A stretch of 64,000 nt of DNA from an uncultured Verrucomicrobiota bacterium (GTDB lineage: Bacteria > Verrucomicrobiota > Verrucomicrobiia > Opitutales > Opitutaceae): positions 62,001 through 126,000 of the forward strand of contig CAIUGM010000022.1 in NCBI GenBank assembly GCA_903898675.1, in the 5' to 3' direction. Of the stretch, positions 35,148 through 45,115 are shown piece after piece (within the stretch, counting starts at the first letter, position 1; every line of letters starts with the position of its first letter). The notes below the pieces were generated by a model. It ran no database searches. It was not told where the DNA came from and was given only the letters and a program-made list of their open reading frames with translations. The position numbers were made by a program, and so were the translations under genes.

Positions 35148-36767
35148 TCAGCGCCGCGCGCGTCCCCGCCACAGTTGCCAGCCGGTCAGCACCACCGGCA
35201 TGACCCAGCCGAGCAGCCCCGCCCAGATGAAGCACTCCGCCGACACCGCCGTAAACCGGTAGAACCAGTGTTCGTGGAAAAAGGCGCGGGCCACGGCCTC
35301 ACCGGCGCCCGAAGCATAGTGCCCGTTATGCGATGCGACCATCGGCGCGCTGGCTAAAATTCCTTTTGCCGCCAGTCCGCCCAGCGCAACCAGGCCGTTG
35401 CTCAGCCAGCCCACCGCCACCAGTCCGAGGGCACCGCCGCCGAGCGAAACGATACCGATGCTTAATACGCCCGCGCTGACAATCCCCATCGCCAAGGGCC
35501 CCGCCGCCAGCGGCCCGAACGCGAACAACCCGCCGGCGGCACTCCGGTCGCTGATCGCAATCCACGCTTTCACCACCGGCGCCCGCCAGGTCGGACGCGT
35601 GCCCAGCCGGACATGGAACAACGGGAGCCCGAGGAAACGCCTCGTGCTTCGCATCTCGAAACCCCGATGCATCGCTTCCGCGGCGCGCGCCGGCGGCTGG
35701 TCGGCCTGCAGGCGGTTCAACCGGCACTTCGCCCGGACCGCAATCCAGATGCCGGATGCAACCACCAGGCCGATGAGGCCGTAGACCAAGGGGGAAACCT
35801 GGCCGGGCGGCAGATTGATCATGATGAGGAACCCGAGCAGAAAGACCCCGATGCCCGCATTCATCACCAGGTAGCTCCAGGCCGCCGCCCGCCGCGTGTC
35901 GACTGCCTGCCCTTCCTGCTTGTCCCGAAACCGCAAGAAATCCTCGGCGCCCTGCATGAGGGCGGGCAGGAAGGCCACAGCCGACAGGAATTTGATCACC
36001 GCCCCGCCCTTGGCCACCACCCCACCGGCGACTCCAGCCGCGGTCGCAACCTTGGACATCGTCCCGCCCGCGGCCGCCTTGGCGCCGGCCGCCCCGGCCT
36101 CCGCCACGATCACGGCAGGCGCGACGCCGATCGGCAACATGAGCATCACCCCCCCCGCAAAAGCCGGCGTCGGTGCGCTGCGCTCGAGCGTCTCCTCGAC
36201 GATTTTGGCCATGCGTTCGGTCAGCATCGCCCGGCCGCGGGCGAGCCGCTGCCGGACGTTCTCCTCGGAAATCTCCAGCGCCGCGGCGACCGCCGGCACC
36301 GACCGGTGCTCGCGGTAGAATAACACCATCGGCTCGCGGTAATTCTCCGGGATGCCCTCCAGCGCCGTCCACATCAGCGCCGACTCGTCGGACTGGATCG
36401 CCTGCTCGCGCGGGCCGGCACCACCCGCGGGTGTCTCCGGCGACAACGGCTCCGCCCGTGCCGTCGGTGTGCGCAGCTGCCGACGGAAGGAATTGTTGAT
36501 GAGGTTCCGCGCGATGCCGCCGAGCCAGGGCCGCAGCTTGTCCGGTTCCTGCAGGTCGGGCAGTTGCTTCCACGCGACGACAAAGACCTCCTGCGCGATG
36601 TCCTCGCTGCGCGCGACGTCCCCGCAGGCACTGAGGCCGAGGGCGCAGATCATCCCCTGGTAGCGTTCGACAATCTGGCGGAAAGCCGACCGGTCTCCAT
36701 CGAGGTGGAGTTCAACAAGCCGGCGATCGGTCAGGGCGGGATAATCCAAGAGTGTATTCATGTTCAT
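35148..36767 (-). CDS. ECF sigma factor with C-terminal membrane domain
   Basis: 539 residues. Residues about 15-190 are a complete ECF sigma factor: sigma2 (EDIAQEVFVVAWKQLPDL) and sigma4 (PENYREPMVLFYREHRSVPA, then ISEENVRQRLARGRAML). The rest is a membrane module: hydrophobic segments around 200-230, 245-275, 295-345, a cytoplasmic-looking stretch and then a Gly/Ala-rich quasi-repeat (FGPLAAGPLAMGIVSAGVLS onward, about 435-500). The final helix is at about 510-530. No anti-sigma gene is adjacent, so regulation may be built into the membrane tail. Similar tailed sigma factors are known in Planctomycetes and Verrucomicrobia. Convergent with ppdK. Confidence 0.88.
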   Translation of the reverse strand: MNMNTLLDYPALTDRRLVELHLDGDRSAFRQIVERYQGMICALGLSACGDVARSEDIAQEVFVVAWKQLPDLQEPDKLRPWLGGIARNLINNSFRRQLRTPTARAEPLSPETPAGGAGPREQAIQSDESALMWTALEGIPENYREPMVLFYREHRSVPAVAAALEISEENVRQRLARGRAMLTERMAKIVEETLERSAPTPAFAGGVMLMLPIGVAPAVIVAEAGAAGAKAAAGGTMSKVATAAGVAGGVVAKGGAVIKFLSAVAFLPALMQGAEDFLRFRDKQEGQAVDTRRAAAWSYLVMNAGIGVFLLGFLIMINLPPGQVSPLVYGLIGLVVASGIWIAVRAKCRLNRLQADQPPARAAEAMHRGFEMRSTRRFLGLPLFHVRLGTRPTWRAPVVKAWIAISDRSAAGGLFAFGPLAAGPLAMGIVSAGVLSIGIVSLGGGALGLVAVGWLSNGLVALGGLAAKGILASAPMVASHNGHYASGAGEAVARAFFHEHWFYRFTAVSAECFIWAGLLGWVMPVVLTGWQLWRGRARR

Positions 36768-36860
36768 CCTAGCAGTGGTCCAAAGGCGATCAAGTGTGAC
36801 AGGAAATCGCGCGGTTTGCCGGAATTTTTCACCCCTGGTCCGGGGAAATCCCGTCGCCTG

Positions 36861-37988
36861 TCACTGACGCGATTCCTTCCCGGAATATTTCGCCATGAAA
36901 TCCTGCGCCTGCAACCACCCGACCAACTCGTCCGTCATCGCGCGGTCGTCACTCACCCGCGGGTGGTTGAGCGACCAGTGCTTGAAAACGTAATGGCTCA
37001 CGGCCGGATCGGCGGCCTCGAGTTCCCGGACCACCTCATTCCACGCCGCGATCAGTTTCACGCTTTGCGCGCCGCCGGCCATGCCCCCGCGCAGCAGCAC
37101 CAGGTGCGCGTGCGGATAAGCGGCGCGGATCGCCCGGCCCAGGGCGACATAGTTCCCGACATAGTCGGCCGGGAACGGCTGGTGGTTCACGCGCGGGAAT
37201 GAGTCGTCGTTCTCGCCGAAATTAATCAGGGCCACATCCGGCTGCCACGCCGCGAGGTTGGCGCGCGGCGCACCCGCCACCGGGTAGAGCCGGTCCCACA
37301 CCTGCCCCGCCTTGACGTCAACGTAGCCCGCGGCCACGCCCATGCCGCTTACGGCCGTGCAACGGTAGTCGGCGGAGAAAGCCGCGGCCGTCAGAGCGGT
37401 GTAACTCAACGCATTGTTGTGCGTACGCCGGTTTTCCCACTGGTCCTCGGCCCCGTCCTCGTTGCAGGCGCCGGCCATGATCGAGTCGCCAAAAAATTCC
37501 ATCCGCAGCCGGTAGGCTGGCATGGCCGGGGCCCAGGCGCGCGCCCCGGCGGCGATCTCCACCCCGGCAAAGCGGGCGGTGCCCGCGCCGGCCTCGGTGC
37601 GCTTGAAGAGACTCAACCGGTGTCGCCCCGGCGCCAGGGTCAGCGGCACGTCAATCCGGCGCGCGGGTCCGGCCGGCACGGCCACGACGACGGTGGTGTC
37701 GTCCACCTGCACGTTGAAGAAGTTCTGGTCGGTGGCGCCGGCCCAGCGCAGGGCGAGCACCGGGCCGTCGAAATCGAGGCTGATCCGGCTGCCCTGCCAG
37801 ATGATGACCGGCGCGGCCGGGTCAGAGAAATCAATCCGGCCCTCGTAGCGAAAACGCGCGTCGGTGGCGGGAATAAGCTGCACCGCCGCATCCTTGGCGG
37901 GCAAAATATCGGCGGCAAGCGCGACCGGCCGGGGCGCGAGCATCGCCAATAATAACAGGGCCGCGAAAAACTTCGCCAGGGACTTCAT
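36861..37988 (-). CDS. Secreted SGNH esterase, carbohydrate esterase family 2-like
   Basis: 375 residues with a clear signal peptide (FFAALLLLAMLAPRPVALAA). Residues about 30-155 form the jelly-roll module of CE2 enzymes, and 165-375 the SGNH hydrolase: GDSIMAG (nucleophile Ser), NFGENDD (block III Asn) and HPRVSDDRAM (catalytic His). CE2 enzymes deacetylate plant polysaccharides or transfer acyl groups, so it probably acts on acetylated hemicellulose outside the cytoplasm. No other glycan-degrading genes are nearby. Confidence 0.83.
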   Translation of the reverse strand: MKSLAKFFAALLLLAMLAPRPVALAADILPAKDAAVQLIPATDARFRYEGRIDFSDPAAPVIIWQGSRISLDFDGPVLALRWAGATDQNFFNVQVDDTTVVVAVPAGPARRIDVPLTLAPGRHRLSLFKRTEAGAGTARFAGVEIAAGARAWAPAMPAYRLRMEFFGDSIMAGACNEDGAEDQWENRRTHNNALSYTALTAAAFSADYRCTAVSGMGVAAGYVDVKAGQVWDRLYPVAGAPRANLAAWQPDVALINFGENDDSFPRVNHQPFPADYVGNYVALGRAIRAAYPHAHLVLLRGGMAGGAQSVKLIAAWNEVVRELEAADPAVSHYVFKHWSLNHPRVSDDRAMTDELVGWLQAQDFMAKYSGKESRQ

Positions 37989-38019
37989 CGCCCAGCACTA
38001 GCGCGCCGCGTCCTTGGCT

Positions 38020-38478
38020 TCAAGTACCCTGTGGCGGCGCGATCGCGGGATCGCCGATGAGCTGCCGGACCGCGCCGGCCAGTTCGTCCAGGCTGAAAGG
38101 TTTCAACAGCGTCTGTTTCACCCCGAAATGCCGCGCCGCCTGCAGGAACACCTCCGTGTCCGCAAAGCCATCGCCCGACATCGCCAGGATGGCGGGCGGG
38201 GGCTGCACACCGCGCAGGTGCATGATGAGTTCAAAACCGTCGACGTCCGGCATGAAGATATCGGTGACCAGCAGCCGGAACCGGTGCTGGCGCAGCCGTT
38301 CCAGCGCGTCGCGGCCGTCGCCGGCCTCGCACACGCTGTAACCGCCGGACCGAAGGGCAGCGGCCATCACGCGCCGGAGCGGCGCGTTGTCATCCACGAT
38401 CAGGATTTCACAACCGGCGGCGCCGGAGCTGGCGGCTGGATTCGCCGCATTGATGCTGGCAGGCCGGGGCGTGGTCAC
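38020..38478 (-). CDS. CheY-like single-domain response regulator
   Basis: 152 residues. A Pro/Ala-rich leader of about 20 residues precedes a receiver domain with ILIVDDN, phosphoacceptor Asp in [12 protein letters not shown] and Lys in LLKPFS. No output domain. Its start overlaps the stop of the chemoreceptor gene by 4 bases (ATGA), so the two are translationally coupled and the receiver may take part in the same signalling path. Confidence 0.9.
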   Translation of the reverse strand: MTTPRPASINAANPAASSGAAGCEILIVDDNAPLRRVMAAALRSGGYSVCEAGDGRDALERLRQHRFRLLVTDIFMPDVDGFELIMHLRGVQPPPAILAMSGDGFADTEVFLQAARHFGVKQTLLKPFSLDELAGAVRQLIGDPAIAPPQGT

Positions 38479-40010
38479 TGGGCCAGGGTCTCGAAAAATT
38501 TATCGGAGCGAGGGTCGGGGCGCGAGGGCACAACGACGGGCGCGACCGGGGCGGCGGTCCGCGATAAGACAGGCGGGGCCGACCCGGCGCCACCGACGAG
38601 CTGTTCCAGTTCGCTCACCGCGTCCCGGAGGTGGTCGGCCTGCGCGTTGAGTTCCTGGGCGGCGCCGGCGCTTTCCTCGGCGGTCGCCGCGGTGTTCTGG
38701 GTGACCTTGTCCATCTGTGCCACGGCGGTGCTGATCTGCCCGATGCCCTGGCTCTGCTCCTTCGACGACGCGGCGATTTCCGCGATGAGCTCGTCGACCT
38801 TGCGCGCGCCGTCGAGGATCTCATGCAGGCTGCCCGAGACCTTGGCGCTGATGGTCACGCCCTGCCGGCTCTTCTCGATCGAGTCCTCGATCTTCTCCGC
38901 GGTCTCGCGCGCCGCCTGCGCGCTGCGCTGCGCGAGGGCGCGCACCTCCTCGGCGACCACGGCGAAGCCGAGGCCGGCCTCGCCTGCGCGGGCGGCTTCC
39001 ACCGCGGCGTTGAGCGCGAGGATGTTGGTTTGAAAGGCAATCTCGTCGATCGTCTTGATGATCTTCGCGATGTTGTCGGAGGAGACCTTGATGGCGTCCA
39101 TCGCGCCGGTCATCGCCTGCACGTCGCCCGTGCCGGTGTCGGCCGCCTGGCGGGTCTGGTTCGCCAGCGTCTTGGCCGACTCGGCGTTATCGGCGTTGCG
39201 CCGGGTCATCGAGGTGATCTCCTCGAGCGACGCACTGGTCTCCTCGAGCGACGCGGCCTGCTCGCTCGCGCCTTCCGCCAGCTGCTGGCTGGAGGTGGCC
39301 ACCTGGGCGGTGGCGGCGGCGACTTCCGCCGCGCTCGTCTCCAGTGCGCCCACCACGCGCCGCAGCGTGCGGTTGGTGCCGGTGATGATGACCGTCGCGA
39401 CCGTAACACCCACCGCGAGCGCGGTGGCCAGTCCGCCCAGAATGCCCCGCTTCGCGGAGGCAATCGCGGCCACGATCTTCGCGACGGCATCGTCGCCGTC
39501 GCGCTTGTTGTAGTCGGTGAGGTCCCGGATGGTGCGGCGGTAGTCCTGGTAGCCGGGTTCCAGCCGGTCCTTCAGCAGGGCGAGGGTCACTTCCTGGCTG
39601 GCGGTGCGGGCCGCTTCCATCACCGTCTTGCGCACCTCCATGTAGCTGAGGCGGCCGGCGACCATAGCGGCGTACAGCCGGCGGTCCTCGGGCTCGGTGC
39701 TGGTGGTCTCGTAATCCTTGAACAGCTCGGTGAGGCGGGCCGTGTTCACCTTCATCTCGGCCTCATCGGCCGCCCGCTCGGCTGCGTTGGGTGCCAGCAT
39801 CCAGCGCTGCACCAGGGCGTAGTTGGCCAGGTTCACGGCCTCGATCTGCCCGGTGTAATAAATGCCGGGCATGCAGTTCACGCTGATCCGTTCCGATTGC
39901 TCGTTGATCGCGGTCAGGCGGGCAAAGGCAAAGAGCCCCAGGCCCGCCAGGCCGGTGAGCAGGAGGGCAAAGCCGAAGATGATGCGTTTTCCAACAGTCC
40001 AGTTTTTCAT
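38475..40010 (-). CDS. Methyl-accepting chemotaxis protein
   Basis: 511 residues from the ATG at 40010 ([18 protein letters not shown]). TM1 is at about 10-28, a four-helix-bundle-type periplasmic domain at 30-185, TM2 near 190-212, and a long cytoplasmic coiled coil with the signalling hairpin tip ([40 protein letters not shown]). No distinct HAMP motif is visible after TM2. The C-terminus is Pro/Val-rich with no CheR-binding pentapeptide. It is coupled to the downstream receiver and preceded by a structured leader with a terminator (40080-40195). No cheA or cheW is in the window. Confidence 0.93.
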   Translation of the reverse strand: MKNWTVGKRIIFGFALLLTGLAGLGLFAFARLTAINEQSERISVNCMPGIYYTGQIEAVNLANYALVQRWMLAPNAAERAADEAEMKVNTARLTELFKDYETTSTEPEDRRLYAAMVAGRLSYMEVRKTVMEAARTASQEVTLALLKDRLEPGYQDYRRTIRDLTDYNKRDGDDAVAKIVAAIASAKRGILGGLATALAVGVTVATVIITGTNRTLRRVVGALETSAAEVAAATAQVATSSQQLAEGASEQAASLEETSASLEEITSMTRRNADNAESAKTLANQTRQAADTGTGDVQAMTGAMDAIKVSSDNIAKIIKTIDEIAFQTNILALNAAVEAARAGEAGLGFAVVAEEVRALAQRSAQAARETAEKIEDSIEKSRQGVTISAKVSGSLHEILDGARKVDELIAEIAASSKEQSQGIGQISTAVAQMDKVTQNTAATAEESAGAAQELNAQADHLRDAVSELEQLVGGAGSAPPVLSRTAAPVAPVVVPSRPDPRSDKFFETLAQ

Positions 40011-40079
40011 AAGTGCGTGAATAAATATGGCCGGAGCGCGGTTCGCGCGACGGACGGCATCCCCCGCCGGACCGGCATG

Positions 40080-40105
40080 AAAAAGGCGCAGCCCAGTCCT
40101 GCGCC
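40080..40105 (-). terminator. Intrinsic terminator/attenuator upstream of the chemoreceptor
   Basis: On the minus strand, GGCGCAG (40105-40099), loop GACTGGG, CTGCGCC (40091-40085), then TTTTT (40084-40080). It lies 70 bases before the chemoreceptor ATG and downstream of the receiver gene ending at 40276. It could end that transcript or attenuate the chemoreceptor. Confidence 0.75.
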
Positions 40106-40215
40106 CTCCGAAAGGGAGACATGACTCGACTGCGCCTTCGACTGACAGGCCCGTATGTCCTGCCGGAGAAAGCCGTCCGCAACCGAATTGCGGACCTGGC
40201 AAGGGGTTTATCGGC
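40106..40215 (-). promoter_or_regulatory. Structured leader with competing terminator arm
   Basis: Transcribed toward the chemoreceptor, this segment has a strong hairpin (GTCCGCAA / TTGCGGAC, 40175-40195), then a second GGCGCAG at 40136-40130 identical to the 5' arm of the terminator at 40099-40105. The two copies could compete for the single CTGCGCC, an attenuator-like layout. A small CTCC/GGAG hairpin lies between them. I tested it by eye against the c-di-GMP-I consensus and did not find the GCAAA-type core, so no known riboswitch is assigned. Confidence 0.45.
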
Positions 40216-40275
40216 CGGATTCAGCGCGACTGTAGCGGGAAAGGCGCGCGAGCCCGGCGGGGCATGGCTGATCCC

Positions 40276-41046
40276 CTAGGAATCGCCGCGGTTCAGCAGC
40301 TGCTCCAGCTGGCGGCGCAGGTCGGCCAGGTCCTTGCTCTTGAAATTCTGCTTGGTGCGCTCCAGCACCTCGACGGTGTGGCGCAGGGCGGCCGCGTGGT
40401 CGATCTGTACCAGGGTGGCGGCCGCCGGGGTGGTACCGCTCCGCTCCAGCACCGCCGTCGCCTGCTCCAGGTCGGACAGCATCAGCATGACCTGCTGCAG
40501 GGTGAGCCGGAGGTAGCTGCCCATCGGGCCGCCCGCCTGGCCCGAGGGGGCATGACTGACCAGTTGCTCAATGCGCGCCAGTTCGCCGTCCCATGCCTGC
40601 AGCCGCGCGCGCCCGGCCTGCATCGCCCGGAAGCCCCGGAAGACCGCGACCGCCTGGTCAAGGATTGCACACAACTCGGAGAAATCAGGCGGCTTCGTGA
40701 GGTATGCCGTCACCTTGAGCCGCACGGAGCGGGCGGCCGTCTCCACCGTCGGGCGCCCGGTCAGCAGCAGCACCGGCAGGCCGGCCGCCACCTGCGGCAC
40801 GGCGGCGATCAGTTCGAGCCCGGCGTTGCCCGGCATGTGAATATCGGCGATCAGGGCGTCGAATTCCGCCTCCTGCAATTTGGCCAGCGCCGTTGCGCCC
40901 GAGCCGGCGCAGGTCACGGCGAACCCCGCGCGGCGGAGGAGTTCCCCCAACCCCTCGAGGACGACCACATCGTCATCGGCAAACAGCAGCCGGCCGCGGG
41001 CAAGCGGTGGCGGGGGATTTACCGGGGAAGGATCAGTCGTGCCCAT
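40276..41046 (-). CDS. Response regulator with helical C-terminal domain
   Basis: 256 residues. The receiver domain (about 18-135) has LLFADDD, phosphoacceptor Asp in ALIADIHMPG and Lys in YLTKPPD. The C-terminal 120 residues are predicted helical, with no DNA-binding or enzymatic motif I can name. It follows the hybrid kinase at 41153 with a 106-bp gap, same strand, and precedes the chemoreceptor; it probably takes phosphate in that pathway. Confidence 0.82.
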   Translation of the reverse strand: MGTTDPSPVNPPPPLARGRLLFADDDVVVLEGLGELLRRAGFAVTCAGSGATALAKLQEAEFDALIADIHMPGNAGLELIAAVPQVAAGLPVLLLTGRPTVETAARSVRLKVTAYLTKPPDFSELCAILDQAVAVFRGFRAMQAGRARLQAWDGELARIEQLVSHAPSGQAGGPMGSYLRLTLQQVMLMLSDLEQATAVLERSGTTPAAATLVQIDHAAALRHTVEVLERTKQNFKSKDLADLRRQLEQLLNRGDS

Positions 41047-41152
41047 GTGGTTTCAGCCCGGGTTACCCAAGCGATTGTAAGCGCGAAGGACGCGACAAGT
41101 CTGCGCCTCCATCCCTGATCCAAGCCGTCTCTCGTCCTCGCTCATTTTCCCG

Positions 41153-44100
41153 TCAGCCCTGGCTGGGTTCATCGAGTGCCTGGCGGACGGCGGCGGCGAG
41201 GCCGGCCGAGGACAGCGGCTTGGCGATCAGGCCGCGCAACCCGAGTGCGCGCAGGCTCTCGGGGGTCCACGTCCCGCTGTAGCCGCTGGCGAGCAGCACC
41301 GGCAGCTCCGGCCGCACGGCGAGGATCTGCCGCGCCACCTCGATGCCCGTGATGTGCGGCATCGTGAGATCCGTCACCACGAGGCTGAACGCCGAAGGAT
41401 CCGCCTGAAACGCCGCGAGCGCCGCCTGCGGGTCGGTGTGCGGGGTCACGCGGTAGCCGAGGTGCCCGAGGAGAACGCGCACCGAATCGGTGATCATCCG
41501 CTCGTCATCGAGAAAGAGGATATGCTCGCCGCGGCCGCGGGGCAGTGCCGCCGGCTCGGCCGCCACGGCCTGCGCCAGCGTGGCGTGCTGCGGCAGGAAA
41601 ATCCGGAAAATCGTGCCCTCGCCCGGCTGGCTTCGCACGGTGATCGCCGCATCATGATCCTCGACGATCCCGTGGACCACGGAGAGACCGAGACCGGTCC
41701 CCTCGCCCGGGCCCTTGGTCGTGAAGAAGGGCTCGAAAATCCGCTTCAACGTCGCGGCGTCCATGCCCCGGCCGTTGTCCGCCACCGACAGGCATGCGTA
41801 GAGTCCCGGCCGCAGGCCGCGGGCCATGGCGCACGCCGCCGCGTCGAGCCGCACCGGCTCCAGGCGGATGGCCAGCGCGCCCGGGCGCTCGCGCATGGCG
41901 TGCGCGGCGTTGGTGCCGAGATTCATGATGATCTGGTGAATCTGGATCTGGTCCGCGAGGACGACGGGGGTCTGCGCATCGGTGTGGACGTCGATCTGGA
42001 TGGTGCTCGGCAGGCTCGACCGCAGGAGCTCGGCGGCCTCCCGCACCACCGCGTTGAGCCGCACGGGCACGCGCTCCTGCACCTGCTGCCGGCTGAAGGC
42101 GAGGATCTGCCGGACCAGCTGCCGCGCCCGGTTGCCGGCCTTGCTGACCTCGGCGAGGTGCTTGCGCACCTCGGCCGGCCGGTCGAGATCGATCAGGGCC
42201 AACTCGGTGAAGGCCAGGACGCCGGTCAGGATGTTGTTGAAGTCATGGGCGATGCCGCCGGCCAGCTGGCCCAGCGCCTCGAGTTTTTGCGCCTGCCGCA
42301 GCTGGGCCTCGAGCGTCGTGCGCAATTCGTCGGCTTCGCGCCGGCCCGTGATGTCCTCGATCGTGGTGAGGATGCCGGGCCGGCCGCCGATCTCGATGCG
42401 TTCGCAACTGCAGAGCGTGACGATCTCCCGGCCATCGCGGGCGAAGAAGGTCAGCTGCATGTGCCGCACCCGCTCCCCGGCGGCCAGGCGGCGGAGAATC
42501 TCCTCGCGCTCGGCGGGGCGCTTCCACAGGCCGAGTTCCAGCGCCGTGTGCCCGACCGCCTCCGCATACGGGTAGCCCGAAAGCTGCACGAAGGCCTCGT
42601 TGACGTTGATGAAGTGCCCGGTGGCCAGGTCGGAGATCGACTGGGCATACGGGCTTGAGTCAAAGGCCTTGGCGAATTTCTCCTCCGACTCGCGCAGCGC
42701 GCGCTCGGCCTCCAGCTGCGGCGTGATGTTCTTCACCACCGTCACGATGCAGGTGCGGCCGTTGAGCTCGATCGGCTCGGCGGAGAACAGGCAGACAAAC
42801 GGCCGGCCGCCCCGCGCCAGGCCGCGGAGCCGGAGATCCCTGACCCGGCCCTCGCGCTGCAGGAGCGCCACCATGTGTTCGCGTTCCTTGGGGTCGGCCC
42901 ACATTTGCAATTCCAGCGAGGTCCGGCCGATCACCTCCGCGCGGCTGTAGCCGAAGATCCGTTCGACGGCCTCGTTGACCTCGAGCACCCGGCCGGTCTC
43001 CAGCTCGACGATGGAGATCGCATCCGGGCTCGCCCGGAAGGCCTTGGCGAATCTCTCCTCGGATTCCCGCAGCGCCTGCTCGGCGGCCTTGCGGTCGGTG
43101 ATGTCCCGGCTGTGGAGCACGAGGCAGGCGCGGCCGCCGATGTCGACCGGCTCGGCCGACATCAGGAAGGTGCACCGCCGGCCATGGCGCACGCGCGCCA
43201 CCACCTCGAGGTCACGGACCGAGCCGTGTACTTTCAACTCTGCGATCAGCCGTTCGCGGTCCGCCGGATTGCTCCAGATCCCCAGCTCGTGCGAGGTCCG
43301 GCCGATCAGTTCATCGCGGGAGTAGCCGGACAGGCGCTCGTAGCCCTCGTTGACCTCGATGAACCGGCCCGTCGCCGCCTCGGAAATGGAGATCGCATCC
43401 GGGCTCGCGCGGAAGGCCTTGGCAAATTTCTCCTCGGATTCCCGCAGCGCCTGCTCGGCGCGCTTCCAGTCCGTGATGTCCCGCCCCTCGGCCACGATCG
43501 AGATTACCCGTCCGCCCTCGTCGCGCACCGGCTTCAGGGAGAAGTCCACGGACATCAGCCCGCCGTCCGCCCGGGGATGACTGGTCTCATAGCGCACAAA
43601 GCCGCCGCCGGCCGCGCGGCGGACGGCTGCGCGCAACTGTTCCTGCTCCACGACGGAGTGCTGCCACCAGGGCGTCTCCCAGAAATACCGGCCCTCCACC
43701 TCGGCCCGGGCCGCACCGATCGCATCCAGCGAGGTCTGGTTGGCGCGCAGGAGTCGGCCCGTCGGATCCAGCAGGCCCGTGAATTGAAACGAATGGTTCA
43801 GGATCGCGCTGAGGATGCGTTCGTTCTCCGCCAACGCCTCCTCGGCGACTTTCCGGGCGGTGATGTCGGTGATGATACCCTCGAGCACGCACGGGCCGCC
43901 GTCGCCGGCGAGAATGGCGAGGCCATGCTCGTTCACCCAGCGCAGCCCGCCCGCGGCGGTCACGATGCGATACGTCAGTTCAAAGCGGCCGCCGGCGTTC
44001 AGCGCCGCGCCGACCTCGGCGCGCACCCGCGTGCGATCCTCCGGGTGAATGATGTCCTCGTAGCTGACCTTGTGATTGCCGAGCAGGTCCTCCGCCGCAT

Positions 44101-44305
44101 ACCCGGTGAGCTCGAGGCAGCCGTCGCTCACAAACTCCATCGTCCAGAACTGGTCGTTGCGGCAGCGGTAGGCCATGCCGTGCAAATTTGCGAGGAGCGT
44201 GGCCAGCATCGGCAGCCTGGTCTCGCGGCTGTCCGTGGCAACCGGCGAGCCGGATGCAGTCAGGCCCGAGGACTTCGGGGCCGACGCATCACGTTCTTTC
44301 GCCAT
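41153..44305 (-). CDS. Multi-PAS hybrid sensor histidine kinase with receiver
   Basis: 1,050 residues. Five PAS domains in series (about 30-155, 160-285, 290-410, 415-535, 540-660), the last three opened by near-identical linkers ([20 protein letters not shown] and variants), showing recent internal duplication. Then HisKA with [16 protein letters not shown] (phospho-His), HATPase with DNGRGMD and [13 protein letters not shown], and a C-terminal receiver (FLDDERM, Asp in LVVTDLTMP). No membrane segment, so it is cytoplasmic. It heads a run of signalling genes on this strand and is divergent from cheX. Confidence 0.93.
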   Translation of the reverse strand: MAKERDASAPKSSGLTASGSPVATDSRETRLPMLATLLANLHGMAYRCRNDQFWTMEFVSDGCLELTGYAAEDLLGNHKVSYEDIIHPEDRTRVRAEVGAALNAGGRFELTYRIVTAAGGLRWVNEHGLAILAGDGGPCVLEGIITDITARKVAEEALAENERILSAILNHSFQFTGLLDPTGRLLRANQTSLDAIGAARAEVEGRYFWETPWWQHSVVEQEQLRAAVRRAAGGGFVRYETSHPRADGGLMSVDFSLKPVRDEGGRVISIVAEGRDITDWKRAEQALRESEEKFAKAFRASPDAISISEAATGRFIEVNEGYERLSGYSRDELIGRTSHELGIWSNPADRERLIAELKVHGSVRDLEVVARVRHGRRCTFLMSAEPVDIGGRACLVLHSRDITDRKAAEQALRESEERFAKAFRASPDAISIVELETGRVLEVNEAVERIFGYSRAEVIGRTSLELQMWADPKEREHMVALLQREGRVRDLRLRGLARGGRPFVCLFSAEPIELNGRTCIVTVVKNITPQLEAERALRESEEKFAKAFDSSPYAQSISDLATGHFINVNEAFVQLSGYPYAEAVGHTALELGLWKRPAEREEILRRLAAGERVRHMQLTFFARDGREIVTLCSCERIEIGGRPGILTTIEDITGRREADELRTTLEAQLRQAQKLEALGQLAGGIAHDFNNILTGVLAFTELALIDLDRPAEVRKHLAEVSKAGNRARQLVRQILAFSRQQVQERVPVRLNAVVREAAELLRSSLPSTIQIDVHTDAQTPVVLADQIQIHQIIMNLGTNAAHAMRERPGALAIRLEPVRLDAAACAMARGLRPGLYACLSVADNGRGMDAATLKRIFEPFFTTKGPGEGTGLGLSVVHGIVEDHDAAITVRSQPGEGTIFRIFLPQHATLAQAVAAEPAALPRGRGEHILFLDDERMITDSVRVLLGHLGYRVTPHTDPQAALAAFQADPSAFSLVVTDLTMPHITGIEVARQILAVRPELPVLLASGYSGTWTPESLRALGLRGLIAKPLSSAGLAAAVRQALDEPSQG

Positions 44306-44418
44306 CGCCGAAAGGTAGGCCCCACGGGGGGCAATTCAAGCAATTCTCCTCCCGGGTGAACTTTCGCTCAATCCCGGTCGAAACCGGCCGATAGGTGAGT
44401 TCACCTACGCCCCCACGC

Positions 44419-44916
44419 ATGGCCGAATTGCAAACGATCACCGAAAACGTCATCCAGGATTCCATCGTCCGGGCGGTTAATAACGTCAGCCAGACGATGA
44501 TGCAACGCGACGCGGTCCTGGCCGGCCGGACCAGCGAACCCGTCGCCGAGGCCACCTACGAGATGATTGGCAGCGTGGGCTTTGCGGGGGACATCAACGG
44601 CATCGTCTATCTCTGCCTCACCGACAGTTTCGCCAAGCATGCCACCGGCCGGATCCTCGGGATGTCGCCGGGCGAGGTCGAGATGAACGGACCCGATGTA
44701 GTCAAGGATGCCATCGGTGAGATCACCAACATGACCGCCGGCGGATTTAAAAACCAGCTCTGCGACATGGGCTTCCCGTGCAAGCTCACCCTGCCCACGA
44801 TCGTCCGCGGCAAGAACCTGGCCGTCGCCGCCATCAAGGCCGCCACCCGCCATGTGTTCACCCTGACCTGCGACGGCCACCAGGTCATCGCCGACATCCA
44901 GCTCAAGGCGGAGTAG
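44419..44916 (+). CDS. cheX: CheX-type chemotaxis phosphatase
   Basis: 165 residues from the ATG at 44419 (MAELQTITENV); an in-frame GTG 24 bases earlier is less likely. The CheC/CheX phosphatase motif E-x2-N is present in GEITNMTAGGFKN, with a single copy as in CheX. CheX dephosphorylates CheY-P. It is divergent from the hybrid kinase, and two stand-alone receivers plus a chemoreceptor lie within 6 kb, giving plausible substrates. Confidence 0.88.
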   Translation: MAELQTITENVIQDSIVRAVNNVSQTMMQRDAVLAGRTSEPVAEATYEMIGSVGFAGDINGIVYLCLTDSFAKHATGRILGMSPGEVEMNGPDVVKDAIGEITNMTAGGFKNQLCDMGFPCKLTLPTIVRGKNLAVAAIKAATRHVFTLTCDGHQVIADIQLKAE

Positions 44917-44936
44917 CCGGCGAAAGGCCGCGCGAA

Positions 44937-44980
44937 TTTTTCAATGCTCATTGCTCGATGTTCATTGTTCATTTTCTGAA
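44937..44980. repeat. TTCATTGTTCA-family repeat after cheX
   Basis: Tandem-like words TTCAATGCTCATTGCTCGAT and GTTCATTGTTCATTTTCTGA just after the cheX stop. It is a one-sided copy of the family at 8177-8264 and 60723-60776. Confidence 0.65.
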
Positions 44981-45034
44981 CCCGTGAAGGCCAAACGATG
45001 AGTGGTTTTTCGGCCGGTCCGAATTTCTGCGGTC

Positions 45035-45092
45035 GGGGCGCAGCCCCTTGACGAGCCCTGGGCCCTGAGCCAGTCAAACGGGCAAGACTGCG
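45035..45092. repeat. Covarying palindrome (CTGGGCCCTGAGCC type), copy A
   Basis: Core GCGCAGCCCCTTGACGAGCC, then CTGGGCCCTGAGCCAGTCAA. The stem TTGAC / GTCAA encloses the conserved TGGGCCCTGAGCC. It aligns over its whole length with copy B at 48032-48090, where the stem bases differ but still pair. Confidence 0.75.
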
Positions 45093-45115
45093 GCCCTACG
45101 CCAGGCAGGTAACAG

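Noticed and set aside
40106-40215. c-di-GMP-I riboswitch before the chemoreceptor
   Set aside because: Location is suggestive, but the conserved GGGCAAACC / GCAAAGCC core and GNRA tetraloop stem are not found on the minus strand.
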